A stretch of 45,761 bases of DNA from Phlegmacium glaucopus (lineage: Eukaryota > Basidiomycota > Agaricomycetes > Agaricales > Cortinariaceae). A program made the position numbers and the translations under genes. How positions within the stretch are numbered: position 1 is the stretch's first letter; every line of letters starts with the position of its first letter. Below are positions 32,767-42,970 of the stretch, piece by piece. The stretch covers positions 129,033 to 174,793 of the forward strand of contig MU130348.1 of the NCBI GenBank assembly GCA_015039465.1, written 5' to 3'. The notes under the pieces are model-generated. The model saw only the letters and a program-made list of their open reading frames with translations, was not told the origin of the DNA and made no database searches.

Positions 32767-33546
32767 TGTTGAGAAAAGGTGTATTTTCAAGATTATAAAA
32801 TCTCTACTCAAAACAATCACTCAATCAATACTTTATACAATCTTAATAATGCAAGTTGGGTTTTCTAGAAAGTATAACCTTTCCAATATTTTGAATTCAC
32901 TTCAACTAAACACACACAACAACAATAATAATTTGGATCAATTAAAGGATGATCAAACTTGTAAAGTGGTTTTGCAATTTATGGCTTGCACCAACAATCA
33001 GTAGAAGAATTCCTAAGACTTCTCTGATTGATTTACAATTTGTGTACACAAAAGTCCAAGACTTTGTTACAACTTCAACACAATTGCATACACAAGAAGA
33101 CTCAAACTTCTGCTATGACTTAAACACAACAACAACTTTTACAACAATTCAACAATTATTGCAACAAGTCAAACAACTCTGAGAAACTGATTTATTTTCA
33201 AGTCCACTACTCAAAGACAAGTGTTCTTGCTCAATGTCTAAGACAGTGAGCTGTACTAGGTTGCAATTGAGGGGGGGGAAAGAAAGAATCCAATTTTCTG
33301 ACTATTTACAAACCCTGGGAGGTATTTTATACATTTGAGATACTTAAAAATAGATAATGTCCAAAAATAGATATACTGGTTCCTGGTACCTTTACTTTGG
33401 TTCTGGTACCATGTGCACTCATTGTTCCTGAAAATATAGGGGTTGTCTATTTTTAGCCCCATGTTACTAATTTTAGGTAGTTTCCACCCCTCTTGGTGGG
33501 AACTGTGCCTATTGTGCCTGGAAACAATCTTTATGATTGTTCAGCA
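32767..33546 (-). mobile_element. Copia-like LTR, 780 bp
   Basis: Bounded by TGTTGA and TCAGCA on the plus strand, so TG..CA with a 6-bp imperfect inverted terminus. The adjacent AGGGGGAG (minus strand, 33547-33554) looks like a polypurine tract, which makes this the 3' LTR of an element on the minus strand. It interrupts the zinc-finger exon of the DIRS/Ngaro-like element. Confidence 0.6.
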
Positions 33547-34008
33547 CTCCCCCTATCCTTAATCATCATGATTCCCACACAATCACATGATTCCACTATC
33601 TTGGTTATTCTGCTTCCACTGTTGCTAGGGCACCAACTTCCCCTGAATATTTATTAATAATATTCTGTTGCTCCAAAATCACACCCCATGACATTGCTAA
33701 CCCAATATTGTTTATTTAACTTTTCCTGTGCCAAGTCTATAAGGATATTCATGGATTTATTGGTTTTAATCCAGACATGCAATTTGTAGTGTAACAAATG
33801 ATAGTCTATTGACCACACTTATTAACTATATGCATTTAAGTCACACAGTAATAGGTCTAATCAGCAGTTGTAGGGTAAACAACTCTGATTCCCTTGTCTA
33901 TTATCAGTTGTATTAGCCAGTTATTGGTGCATTAATTAATATTTATGCTGAAATAATAGATAAAAATTGCAAAAACCATGCTTATGCAGATTTAAATCAT
34001 ATCACCGA
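33547..34008 (-). mobile_element. Internal remnant of the Copia-like element
   Basis: AT-rich sequence upstream of the polypurine tract. A short minus-strand frame includes LHVWIKTNKSMNILIDLAQE, not recognised. No second LTR is seen before DIRS sequence resumes near 34008, so the 5' part of the element is lost and no target duplication could be confirmed. Confidence 0.45.
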
Positions 34009-34379
34009 CCCGCTACCCCCCGGCGGTGAGACAGTCGAACCCTGACAGACCTCAGTCAAAGAGGCTGGATTTTCAGCCAGGCACTCCCAGAAAGGTCTAT
34101 TCCACCTGTGCCGTATGTCTTGGCCGACACCCCCACAGAATTGTCGACTGCAATGTCGCAACCTTATGGGACAAGTCCTTCCCCACCCTTTCAGTTTGAG
34201 TCAACAAGGTTCTCTCAATGCGAGACGGATGTCCACTCTGCGCCAATTGGCAACGTGTTGTTGGATGCCCCAGCTCTCATCACGACAACCGACACCTTTG
34301 CTCTGGGTGTGGTTCAGCCTCACATGGTGCTCAGTCTTGTCATCGAGCAGAGAAAGCATCAGGCGCTCACTCCCTATAA
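34009..34379 (+). pseudogene. Zinc-finger domain of the second DIRS/Ngaro-like element
   Basis: In frame from about 34009: SPTRYPPAVRQS, then CAVCLGRHPHRIVDC, a TGA at 34197-34199, then CPLCANWQRVVGC and LCSGCGSASHGAQSC, ending at TAA 34377. It matches the first element's cluster position by position. The overlapping frame that begins here is the reverse transcriptase. Confidence 0.7.
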
Positions 34380-36183
34380 CCCTGAAGCTTGGGAATTTCT
34401 TCTGCGCAAGGCCAATCTACTCGACAAATATCCCCATCTTCCTCAAAGCTTACGAACCGGTTTCATACTTAATATCCCCAAAATTACACGGACCCAGACT
34501 CCGCCCAATAAGGCCACTGTCATTGAGCTCGCAGAGCATTTCAACAAGATTGTCAACCTCGAAATTACCAAACGACGCTATCTCGGCCCGCTCACTCAAA
34601 AAGAGGTGGAATCTTTTATTGGCCCTTTCCAGTCTTCACCATTCTCCATCATACCGAAACCTGGAAGGCCAAACCATTTCCGTATCGTACAGAATTACTC
34701 CTTTCCTCACAGACCATCGCCACTCTTTCCCAACCCCTCCATCAACTCAGCAGTCAACTCAGATGACTTTCCTATGACTTGGGGTACCTTTTCGGTCATT
34801 TGCCTGCTCATTCATTGTCTTCTCCCAGGCTCACAAATTGCCACTCGCGATGTTGCAGAGGCATATCGAACCATCCCTCTGCATCACTCCCAGTGGCCTG
34901 GAGCAGTTGCTCAAATTGGCAAAAATGTGTTCTGTATCGACGCATCAACCTGTTTCAGCGTGGCTCCATCCTCTGGAGTGTACGGGGTCGTCGCAGATGC
35001 AGGCGCAGACCTCATTAGACATCACGGCATCAGACCAATGGCCAAGTGGGTCGACGACCACGTATTCTTTCGAATTTTGCTCAATTTCCTGGCTGAATAC
35101 AACCGTTGCTGTAGCACTTTACACTCACAGCTTGCGTCACAAGGCCAGAGGCAAGAGGGAGGTCGGATATGGTACAGAGGCTCAGTATTCCCAGATGGGA
35201 CACTCGACGAGCATGTGGAAGATTGTCGCTTCCCTTGTCTTGACCTCTCTACACGTACACCCAGGTCCGCCGAGGATCAGCAGTACTCATATAATTTTGA
35301 CGACATCGATCAAATCTCAGAGACACTGGGCATTCCATGGGAATGATCCAAAGACACGCCATTCGCGTCGTCTGCCTCTTACATCAGGTTACAATGGGAC
35401 ATCCAAGCCCTCACCATATCACTCAGCATCAAGAAGAACCAAGTACATGGCTAGCATCAATGAATGGCTTCAAAGGCCAACCCATGCCCTTCATGACGTC
35501 CAGAGGCTGTACGGTAAGCTGCTCCATGCCTGTCTTGTTGAGCTTACCTCACCGGGCTCGAAGCCATGCTGCAATTATGTAATGATCGCCCCTTTGTTTC
35601 ATACCTACCAGCCAAGGGCATTGCTGACGATCTCCATTGGTGGTCCACAAGGTTGGGTTGAGCTCTTGTCTTCAGGCCCATTCCCACACCTCGCAGCCTC
35701 ACTGACCACCAAGCCTTTTCAGATGCAAGCTCAGGAGTCGGTATCGCTGTCGTCATCGGCCAAAGGTGGAGAGCTTGGAGACTCATACCTGGTTGGCAGT
35801 CGCTTGATGGGGCTAGAGACATCGCATGGGCTCAAGCAGTCGGCTTTGAGCTCCTCATCAGAGCCCTCTCACGGTCTGTTGGTTTTAGCGGACACCTTGA
35901 GACATATGGGGACGACAAAGGAACTATTGAGGGATGGCGTAATGGCCGAAGCAGAGACAAGCTCGTCAACAAGGTATTCCACCGAATCCATGCATTCCTT
36001 GAAGGCTTTGACGATGCTTTATCCATACATGCAATGCATGTACCCACCAACTCCAACCCAGCCGATAGCCCCTCCAGAGGGGTGTACCCTCCTGGCAAGT
36101 TCCTCCTTCCTGAGATCCAGCTCCCAGCTGATCTCCACCGGTTCCTTATTGACGCCACGCTTCCTCACAACCCCACCAAGTTA
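34300..36183 (+). pseudogene. Reverse transcriptase and RNase H of the second DIRS/Ngaro-like element
   Basis: RT motifs: SPFSIIPKPGRPNHFRIVQN, RDVAEAYRTIPLH (motif A with catalytic Asp), a diverged motif B (TCFSVAPSSGVYG) and KWVDDHVFF (motif C, WVDD in place of YxDD). The frame is open to TGA 35344-35346. It continues as SKDTPFASSASYI, changes frame near 35437 (KYMASINEWLQRPTHALHDV) and again near 35535. RNase H follows in the original frame: QAFSDASSGVGIAVVIGQRW and TYGDNKGTIEGWRNGRS. A further TGA lies at 35659-35661. The frame ends near 36183. The 713-codon frame starting at 34838 is a composite of out-of-frame RT and the recombinase. Confidence 0.72.
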
Positions 36184-36929
36184 TGATTGTCTCGCAAAGG
36201 CCGTTGCCATCCAGCCCTTGCAAACTGCATTAGTGACACTGTCAAGTACCATCGTGCCGGTGACTGAGCCCCTAGTCCTACTGACAGACAGGACAGCAGC
36301 TACAGCTGAAGCGGCGTCCCTTGCTCAGTTTGCCTCACGCTTCTCTTCCCCTCTCACTGCTCCCATCTCGTCTTCAGCTAGAGTCCCTCACAGGTATCAA
36401 GCCAACCTCACACCACTCGTCTCCGAGTTTCGTCCTCACTGTTCAGCCCGTGATCGGTTAAGGCTATGGATTCCCACATTTTCGAGGTCAAGCTTGAACC
36501 TAGAGATAACCGATGCTGACCTAGACCGGGTCATAACAGTCATTAACACATCGTGGCAGCCGACCACACGAGAAACATATGGTGCCAGTCTCCTCGTATT
36601 TCACGTTTTTTGTGACCAAAGGGGTATCCCTGAACCACTTCGATGCCCAGCAGATCTGTTACTCATGCTGACGTTCATTTCCAGTTGTGCAGGCCCTTAC
36701 TCTGGCAAGATGCTCGCAAACTACTTTTACGCCATTTGGGCCTGGCACACCCTACATGGGGCACCATGGAAAATGAATGCAGCGGAAATGAAAGCTGCCC
36801 TCGACGGTGCCACCATACTAGCTCCTCCTTCATCAAAAAGACCGAAATGCCTACCGTTGACAGTCCAAGTCATCGTGTCAATTGCACAGAAGCTCGACTT
36901 ATCAAAGCCTTTAGATGCAGCAGTCTACG

Positions 36930-37544
36930 TAGGGTTACCAAAGTTCAGTTCAGTTCAGTTCTTCACCTCCTCAGCCTGAACTGAACTGAACTGTTTGCAT
37001 ATGGTCCTGAACTGAACTGAACCATTTAAGAACTGGTTCAAACTGAACTGAACTGAAGAACCATTATAAAATCTGAAATTTTACCTTTTTCTAAAAATTT
37101 ATTGTACAAAGACCTTCCTTAGCCCTTAGCCACTTGATTTCCACTCATATATGATCTCAGAACTCCTTTAGAACACAGAAAACCATTGATTTATATTTAT
37201 TTTCCTAAATAGGCAGTACTAATCTATACTGACATAATCACATCACATACCAAGTCTAGCCATTACCTCCTTCCTTAGCCATTATTTCATGGTAAAAAGG
37301 ACTGCCAAACCCTTCCAATGTTCATAAATTACTGAAGGATCACTTTCCAGAAAATGTTAAGTCAAAAGAAGAGAATTTCCTGGCCCTCTAGGACCTAACA
37401 GTTCAGCAGTTCAGTTCAGTTCGAACTGCATGAACCATAAATCTCTAAATGCCTGAACCTGAACTGAACTGAACTGAATTATCAGTTCAGTTCAGTTCAG
37501 TTCAGGTTCATGAGTCAGTTCTGAACTGAACTTTGGTAACCCTA
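36930..37544. mobile_element. hAT-type MITE, 615 bp
   Basis: Perfect 19-bp inverted termini, TAGGGTTACCAAAGTTCAG and its complement, flanked by the 8-bp target duplication AGTCTACG (36922-36929 and 37545-37552). An 8-bp duplication is typical of hAT elements. The termini continue into runs of the pentamer GTTCA, and both arms contain further GTTCA/TGAAC tracts. There is no transposase, so it is non-autonomous. Confidence 0.88.
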
Positions 37545-37751
37545 AGTCTACGCTTGTCTGACTACCACATTTTATTCAGCAGCTCGCCTAGGTGAGTTCA
37601 CAGTCGCCTCTCTCAAGGCTTTCGACCCAAGTCGCCATGTCAAAGTTTCAAACATTCGTCATGACGAGGACCGGCATGGCCTTCGCGTCACTGTCTTCCA
37701 CCTTCCTTGCACAAAGACCACTCCTACCGGTGAGGACGTCTATTGGGCCGC

Positions 37752-38331
37752 TGTTACATTCCGTCATACGTTACTCCGGTCCGACTCCGTCGGAGTTGTC
37801 TCCGGTAGTCCGTACTCCGTTCCAGTACTTTCCCTTGCCTCCGGATTTACTCCTTCCATGTCCAACTCCGAGACTTCTCCGTATCATTCCGGCTCTTCCG
37901 ACGTTACTCCAAACTCATTTCCACATCTTCGTCACAACCACTATTTCTTTGTCATCACTTTCCCACCATCAGTCAGCACACCAGCTATGGATTATTCACC
38001 CCAAGAATGCAGGACCTTCCGGGAGCAGAACGCAGCATTTATATTTATATTTTATATTTCGGATGCTATTCCTTTTATATTTAAGTACTCGAAACTTGTA
38101 TGTTTTCCTCAGTTCAAATATCGACTTAGTTTCCCACTCTTGGTCTTCCTCTAAGTTCTTTGCAACTTCCGGTTCCGCTCCACTCCATCTTACTCCGAAA
38201 TCTAGGACACAAAGGTTCTGGGTAGCACAGCACATAAGCTGAGGCTAAGTCCTATCCTTTCCATGACTCCGTTCCGTGACTCCGTCCATTACTCCGTCCG
38301 AAACTCCGGAACAGAGTTCTCAAACTTAACA
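37752..38331. mobile_element. Solo LTR, copy 1 (580 bp)
   Basis: Starts TGTTACATTCCG and ends AAACTTAACA (TG..CA, TGTTA/TAACA inverted ends), flanked by the 5-bp duplication GCCGC (37747-37751 and 38332-38336). No internal retrotransposon sequence. It is rich in ACTCCG/TTCCG motifs. Related to 39523-40116. Confidence 0.88.
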
Positions 38332-38336
38332 GCCGC

Positions 38337-39010
38337 CCAGGAAGGTCTGTCTGACCCTCAAGCTGCCCTCGTAAACCATTTCAATGTCAACAGCCTATCG
38401 TCAGACAATGCACTCTTTGCCTGGAGACACCCACAAGGCATATGCCTGCTCACTCGTGCTGAGTTCTTGAAATGCATCAACACTGCAGCTGCCGAGTCAG
38501 GGATTGCCTCTCTCAAGGGACATGGCATTTGTATCGGTGCCACGTTAGAGTATCTCCTCCGTGGCATACCATTCAACGTCGTAAAGTCCATCGGTCGCTG
38601 GTCCAGCGAGGCCTTCGTCCTCTATCTGCGTCAACATGCGGTAATCATTGTGCCTTACATTCAAGGATCTCCAGTCATGGAGGTTTTTACTTGTTACACC
38701 ATGCCTCCTCCCCGTTAGGTCAGTCGTGGTGAGTTTCTTGCCCAGCTCCTAAAAGTATGGGTGCCTAAGACTTCGCTTGTCGCGTCGTTGGGCGCCTTAT
38801 GTTCGGGAATCACAGCTCATCTTAAGACCTTCCTTTTTCATAGGTCAGGACTCTTGTTTCCATCAAAAAACCCTTTGGGGTTTTTGCCCTAAAAACACAT
38901 CTACTACCAGCCTAGCCTACATAAATAAATCAGTGCCGAAGTCTCACAGCCTTTGCGCCGATCCGGCTTGTTTAAATACACATAACCTTCGCCTGCATAG
39001 ACTCAAATTT
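38337..39010 (+). other. 3' end region of the second DIRS/Ngaro-like element
   Basis: After the recombinase stop near 38718 the sequence holds GGTCAGTCGTGGTGAG, a CATAGGTCAGGACT motif, and the hairpin AAAAAACCCTTTGGGGTTTTT, followed by AT-rich sequence up to about 39010. I could not show terminal repeats with certainty. Confidence 0.45.
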
Positions 39011-39522
39011 GACTGAGGCAATCACATGATTGGTGACTGGTCTGCAATCGTCGATTCAATCATCAATTGATCCTTATATCCATCCTCTCATACTTACGGA
39101 AACATGAAACCTTTATCAAGCTCACGCTTTCGTAGCTGCCATTCATACTCCCATCTCCAACGGTCCTGGTCACAGTCCAGCTCCCCCAAAAGCCCATGGT
39201 CCCACCTGTGAAAGATCAGTTTCTGGCCCCCTCATAGAGTCATACTCTCCTGGATACTATCAGTCCAGACTCGACCTTAAACTACTAAAGGCTTAGGTCC
39301 GCTGGCAAGGGATGTCACTCGGTTCTGTTGCACGAGGTGATTTTAGTCAAAGAATTACAGTCCTCGTTCACGGTGTGGTCACAGTTCAACTCAAGGACCT
39401 CATCAATACTATGGTATATTCATTATTGTTTTGAATTCATCCTTGTCCTAAGGCCTTTCTATATGGACAGATTAGGACAATTTGCAAAGGAAGCCACTCG
39501 TGTATCCCAAGAAGTCAGAACT

Positions 39523-40116
39523 TGTTACATTCCGTCACATTCCGTCACACGTTACTCCGGTCCGACTCCGTTGGAGTCGTTTCCGGTAGTCCGTACTCCG
39601 TTCCAGTACTCTCCCTCGTTTCCGACTCTACTCCTCCTACGTCCGACTCCGAGACTTCTCCGTATCATTCCAACTCTTCCAACGACATTCCAAACACCTT
39701 ACCACACCTTCGTCATAACACTATTCCTTTGTCATCACTTTCCCACTATCAGTCAGCACACTAGCCAAGGATTATTCACCCAAGAATGCAGGACCTTTCC
39801 CGGAAGCAGAACGCAGCACTTATATTTATATTCTATATTTCGGTTGCAATTCTCTTTATATTTAAAGTACTCGAACTTGTATGTTTTCCCTTAGTTCGAA
39901 TATCAACTTAGTTCCCCTCCTCTTGTTTTCCTCTAAGTCACTGAGGTCTTCCGACTTATTACTTTCTTCTTCCGTTCCGAAATCAGGACACCTTAGGAGC
40001 TGGGCGGCACAGCACATACGCTGAGGCCAACGTCCTTTCCGGGTTACTGTTCCGGTTCCGTTCCGTCCGTTCCGGAGTAACTCCGACGTGACTTCTCTTT
40101 TGCTTTAAACTTAACA
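39523..40116. mobile_element. Solo LTR, copy 2 (594 bp)
   Basis: Same family and orientation as 37752-38331: TGTTACATTCCG..CTTAACA, 5-bp duplication GAACT (39518-39522 and 40117-40121). Unit 1 at about 22495 shows the undisturbed site GTCAGAACTGAAGGGTAC, confirming the insertion. Confidence 0.9.
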
Positions 40117-40167
40117 GAACTGAAGGGTACGTATCAATTAATCAAGCAACCTCTGTCTTATCGCGCT

Positions 40168-40344
40168 GGAGTAGGGTAACTGGACTCCTAGCTGAGGCTC
40201 GTAGACGCGTCGAGCTGGTTAGCGTCACCCGTAGCAGCAGGAGGTAAGCGGTGATGTATTAATAGTGTACCTAGCTACGATATAATCAATGTGGTCATGT
40301 GATCTACATACCCAATCTACGAACTGCCAGATCACACTACTACA
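40168..40344. mobile_element. 177-bp insertion with short target duplication
   Basis: Absent from the matching places in copies 1 and 2. Flanked by GCGCT (40163-40167 and 40345-40349). The ends are loosely inverted (GGAGTAGGG versus complement of CACTACTACA). Class unknown. Confidence 0.5.
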
Positions 40345-40724
40345 GCGCTAAACAGAAAACTTGGCAGACAAGCTCTCATTCTCAACGTCGAAGGCACATG
40401 GCGAGAATTGACAGGGGTGGTGAACACTTGGCAGCAAATTTAACATCTCAAGTTCGCAACTTGTTATACATCTATACTCTCCGTTTTATTGCTCACTAGG
40501 TATGATCTATAGCGAAAGTGACCAAGGCAGTCGCACTTGGAGATCTCAATGGATGCTCGCCGTGAAACTCTAGATATTGAGAATAATATGAATGGAATAG
40601 TGGTTAGGTTCACTGTACTCATATTTCCTCCACACCTTGCAGTCAAATATACCCGAGTTAGTCTGTGAAAATGAAGTTGACAAAACCCCAAGGTTGTCTG
40701 TCAGCGGATTTCTGCCGGATTGTA

Positions 40725-42410
40725 CTAGACTGCAGAGGATGTCCATTGAGCTCATTTCCGGTGAGTATTAAAGAGCCCATGGATGTCCGGGAAGCTGACA
40801 GTAGTCAAATACTAGGCTCCCGGAGATACCCTGTGAGCTCCTGGGATCTAATATTGAAGTGTGGAATGTGCTTGGTGAGCTCATGGGAGTGTATAATATT
40901 AAGGTCCAGAGGGTGTCAAATAAGCTGATGGGAACCTAATATAAGAGTCCGGATCATGTCCAATGAGCTCATGCTAGTTCAATATTCAACTCTGGAGGGT
41001 GTCCAATAAGCTAATGGGAACCTAATATAAAACTCTGGATCATATCAAATGAGCTCAGGCTAGGTCAATATTCAACTCCGGAGGGTGTACAATTGCCTGA
41101 TGGGAACTTAATATTAAACTCCGGAGCATGTCCGATGAGTTTGTGGTAGTTGAATATTCAACCCCAGAGGGTGTCCAATAGGCTGATGACATTTGAATAT
41201 TCAACTGCGGAGGGTGTCCAATGAGGTGATGACAGTTGAATATTACAGTCCGGAGGGTGTCCAATGTGCTCATAAAAGTTAAATATTTAACCCTGGAGGG
41301 TGTCCAGTGAGCTGATGACAGTTGAATATTAAAGTCCGGAAGGTGTCCAATGAGCTGATGGCAGTTGAATATTAAAGTCCGGAAGGTGTCCAATGAGCTC
41401 ATACAACTTGAATATTCAACCCTAGAGAGTGTCCAGTGAGCTCATGGTAGTTGAATATGGAACCCTGGAGGGTGTCCAATGAGCTAATGACAGGTGAATA
41501 TTACAGTCCGGAGGGTGTCCAATGAGCTAATGACAGGTGAATATTAAAGTCCGGAGGGTGTCCAATGAGCTGATGACAGTTGAATATTCAACCCTGGAGG
41601 GTGTCCAGTAAGCTCATTACACTTGAATATTCAACCCTGGAGGGTGTCCAGTGAGCTGATGACAGTTGAATATTAAAGTCTGGAGGGTGTCCAATGAGCT
41701 CATACAATTTAAATATTCAACCCTGGAGGATGTCCAGTGAGCTGATGACAGTTGAATATTCAAGTTCAGAGGGTGTCCAATGAGCTGATGACAGTTGAAT
41801 ATTCAACCCTGGAGAGTGTCCAGTGAGTTCATGGGAGTTGAATATCCAACCCTGGATGGTGTCCAGTGAGCTAATGACAGTTGAATATTAAAGTCTGGAG
41901 GGTGTCCAATGTGCTGATGACAGTTGCATATTCAACCCTGGAGGGTGTTTAGTAAGCTCATTACACTTGAATATTCAACCCTGGAGGGTGTCCAATGAGC
42001 TAATGACAGTTGAATATTCAACCCTGGAGGATGTCCAATGAGCTGATGACAGTTGAATATTGAACCCTGGAGGGTGTCCAGTGAGCTCATTGGAGTTGAA
42101 TATTCAACCCTGGAGGATGCCCAGTGAGCTGATGACAGTTGAATATTAAAGTCCGGAGGGTATACAATGAGCTGATCACAGTTGAATATTGAACCCTGGA
42201 GAGTGTCCAGTGAGCTCATGGGAGTCGAATATTCAACCCTGGAGGATGTCCAGTGAGCTGATGACAGTTGAATATTAAAGTTCAGAGGGTGTCCAATGAG
42301 CTGATGACAGTTGAATATTCAACCCTGGAGGATGTCCATTGAGCTCATACAACTTGAATATTCAACCCTAGAGGGTGTCCAGTGAGCTCATGGCAGTTGA
42401 ATATTCAAGG
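40725..42410. repeat. 43-bp minisatellite, about 39 units
   Basis: Unit form GGTGTCCAATGAGCTGATGA then CAGTTGAATATTCAACCCTGGAG. The period is 43 bp over about 40920-42410, with degenerate units from 40725. Many units contain the palindrome GTTGAATATTCAAC; others replace TTCAACCCT with TTAAAGTCC, giving two alternating classes. Open frames within it follow the repeat. Confidence 0.92.
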
Positions 42411-42424
42411 ACTGTACACTCCCC

Positions 42425-42725
42425 CACATACTCTGCTGGAATCCGGTGGAATTTACTGGACTCCACCGGACTCCACCGGACTCCAGTCCAGGATTTTTCA
42501 GTGTGACATAGGCCAAATTTGTCAGTCCAGTCCACTGGAGTCCAGTGGAGTCCAGTAAATTCCACCGGAGTCTTTCCAGACTCATTCTGGCAGACTCGGG
42601 CGGACTTGTCCACCAGACTCCAGCAGACTCCAGTGGACTCCAGTGGACTCCAGCAGATTCCAGCAGATTCCACCGGACCTCCAGTGGACTCCAGCAGATT
42701 CCACCGGATTCCAGTGGACTCCGGC
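42425..42725. repeat. Inverted repeat with CTCCAGTGGA-type short repeats
   Basis: GGTGGAATTTACTGGACTCC (42450-42469) faces its exact complement GGAGTCCAGTAAATTCCACC (about 42542-42561). A second part (42600-42720) is a run of CTCCAGCAGATTCC and CTCCAGTGGA repeats. It follows directly on the minisatellite. Confidence 0.75.
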
Positions 42726-42785
42726 ACCTTAAGTTAAACACTGATTATCTAATTAATAAAAAATATCTTAATTATAATTTTAAAA

Positions 42786-42862
42786 TGGCATCAGTGGGGG
42801 ATTGAACCAGAGACCTTACCTATGTATTAAGGTGGCGCTCTAGCCAGTTACACTATAACGAC
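42786..42862 (-). tRNA. tRNA-like sequence, probably degenerate
   Basis: Minus strand contains TAGTGTAACTGGCTAGAGCG (A-box-like, D-arm) and GGTTCAATCCC (B box) at normal spacing. The acceptor stem does not pair and the anticodon loop is one base too long, so it is more likely a tRNA pseudogene or tRNA-derived short element than a working tRNA. Confidence 0.35.
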
Positions 42863-42970
42863 TGTACTTATCGTAATAAAATAAATATATTATATACACT
42901 CCCTGGCCCTACTTCCTAAATCGGTTGTAGCTGGGTTTCAACTTCCAACCCTCTGCCCACTCTCGCTTCG

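Larger units (their letters stand above)
36240..38718 (+). pseudogene. Tyrosine recombinase of the second DIRS/Ngaro-like element, split by two insertions
   Basis: Tyrosine recombinases integrate DIRS-order elements in place of a DDE integrase. Coding blocks are 36240-36929, 37553-37751 and 38337-38718. Removing the two insertions with one copy of each target duplication leaves a continuous frame. Block 1 has the N-terminal helical domain (WQPTTRETYGASLLVFHVFC). Block 2 carries the catalytic Arg region (SAARLGEFTVASLKAF). Block 3 has the second box LKGHGICIGATLEYLL, where the usual HxxR Arg is Cys (TGT at 38530-38532), then IGRWSSEAFVLYLRQ with the nucleophile Tyr. It is inactive through insertion and the Arg to Cys change. 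Confidence 0.78.
31259..39010 (+). mobile_element. DIRS/Ngaro-like retrotransposon, decayed, carrying nested insertions
   Basis: Order: 5' leader, Gag-like exon (31475-32365), intron with minisatellite, zinc-finger exon, RT-RNase H, tyrosine recombinase, and a 3' region with an AAAAACCCTTTGGGGTTTTT hairpin (38866-38886). No methyltransferase frame is seen, which favours Ngaro-like over classical DIRS-1. The 5' boundary is set by comparison with spacer copy 1 and with the other element; the right boundary (about 39010) is where histidine-kinase-locus sequence resumes. About 2.4 kb of its length is nested insertions. Stops and frameshifts in every coding part make it inactive. Confidence 0.75.
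39011..40640 (+). pseudogene. HAMP-repeat remnant of a group III hybrid histidine kinase, copy 3
   Basis: Continuation of unit 3 after the retrotransposon. 39011-39522 matches the start of copies 1 and 2 (for example LVKELQ.., RLGQFAKEATRVSQEVRT). It is cut by the solo LTR at 39523-40116, resumes at GAACTGAAGGGTAC (40117), is cut again by a 177-bp insertion (40168-40344) and ends near 40640, shorter than the other copies. Fragments are in several frames. No kinase domain. Confidence 0.7.

Noticed and set aside
33990..34055. tRNA or SINE B-box (GGTTCGA on the minus strand)
   Set aside because: No A box at the right distance, and the plus strand reads as the zinc-finger exon of the retrotransposon.
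34838..36979. 713-codon open frame as a single protein
   Set aside because: Its first half is out of frame with the reverse transcriptase and RNase H; only the last part is the recombinase.
36922..37552. Authentic intron in the recombinase gene
   Set aside because: Ends are not GT-AG; a perfect 19-bp inverted terminus and an 8-bp duplication show a transposon.
40725..42410. Regular repeats that might suggest a CRISPR array
   Set aside because: Repeats are contiguous with no unique spacers, and the sequence is eukaryotic.
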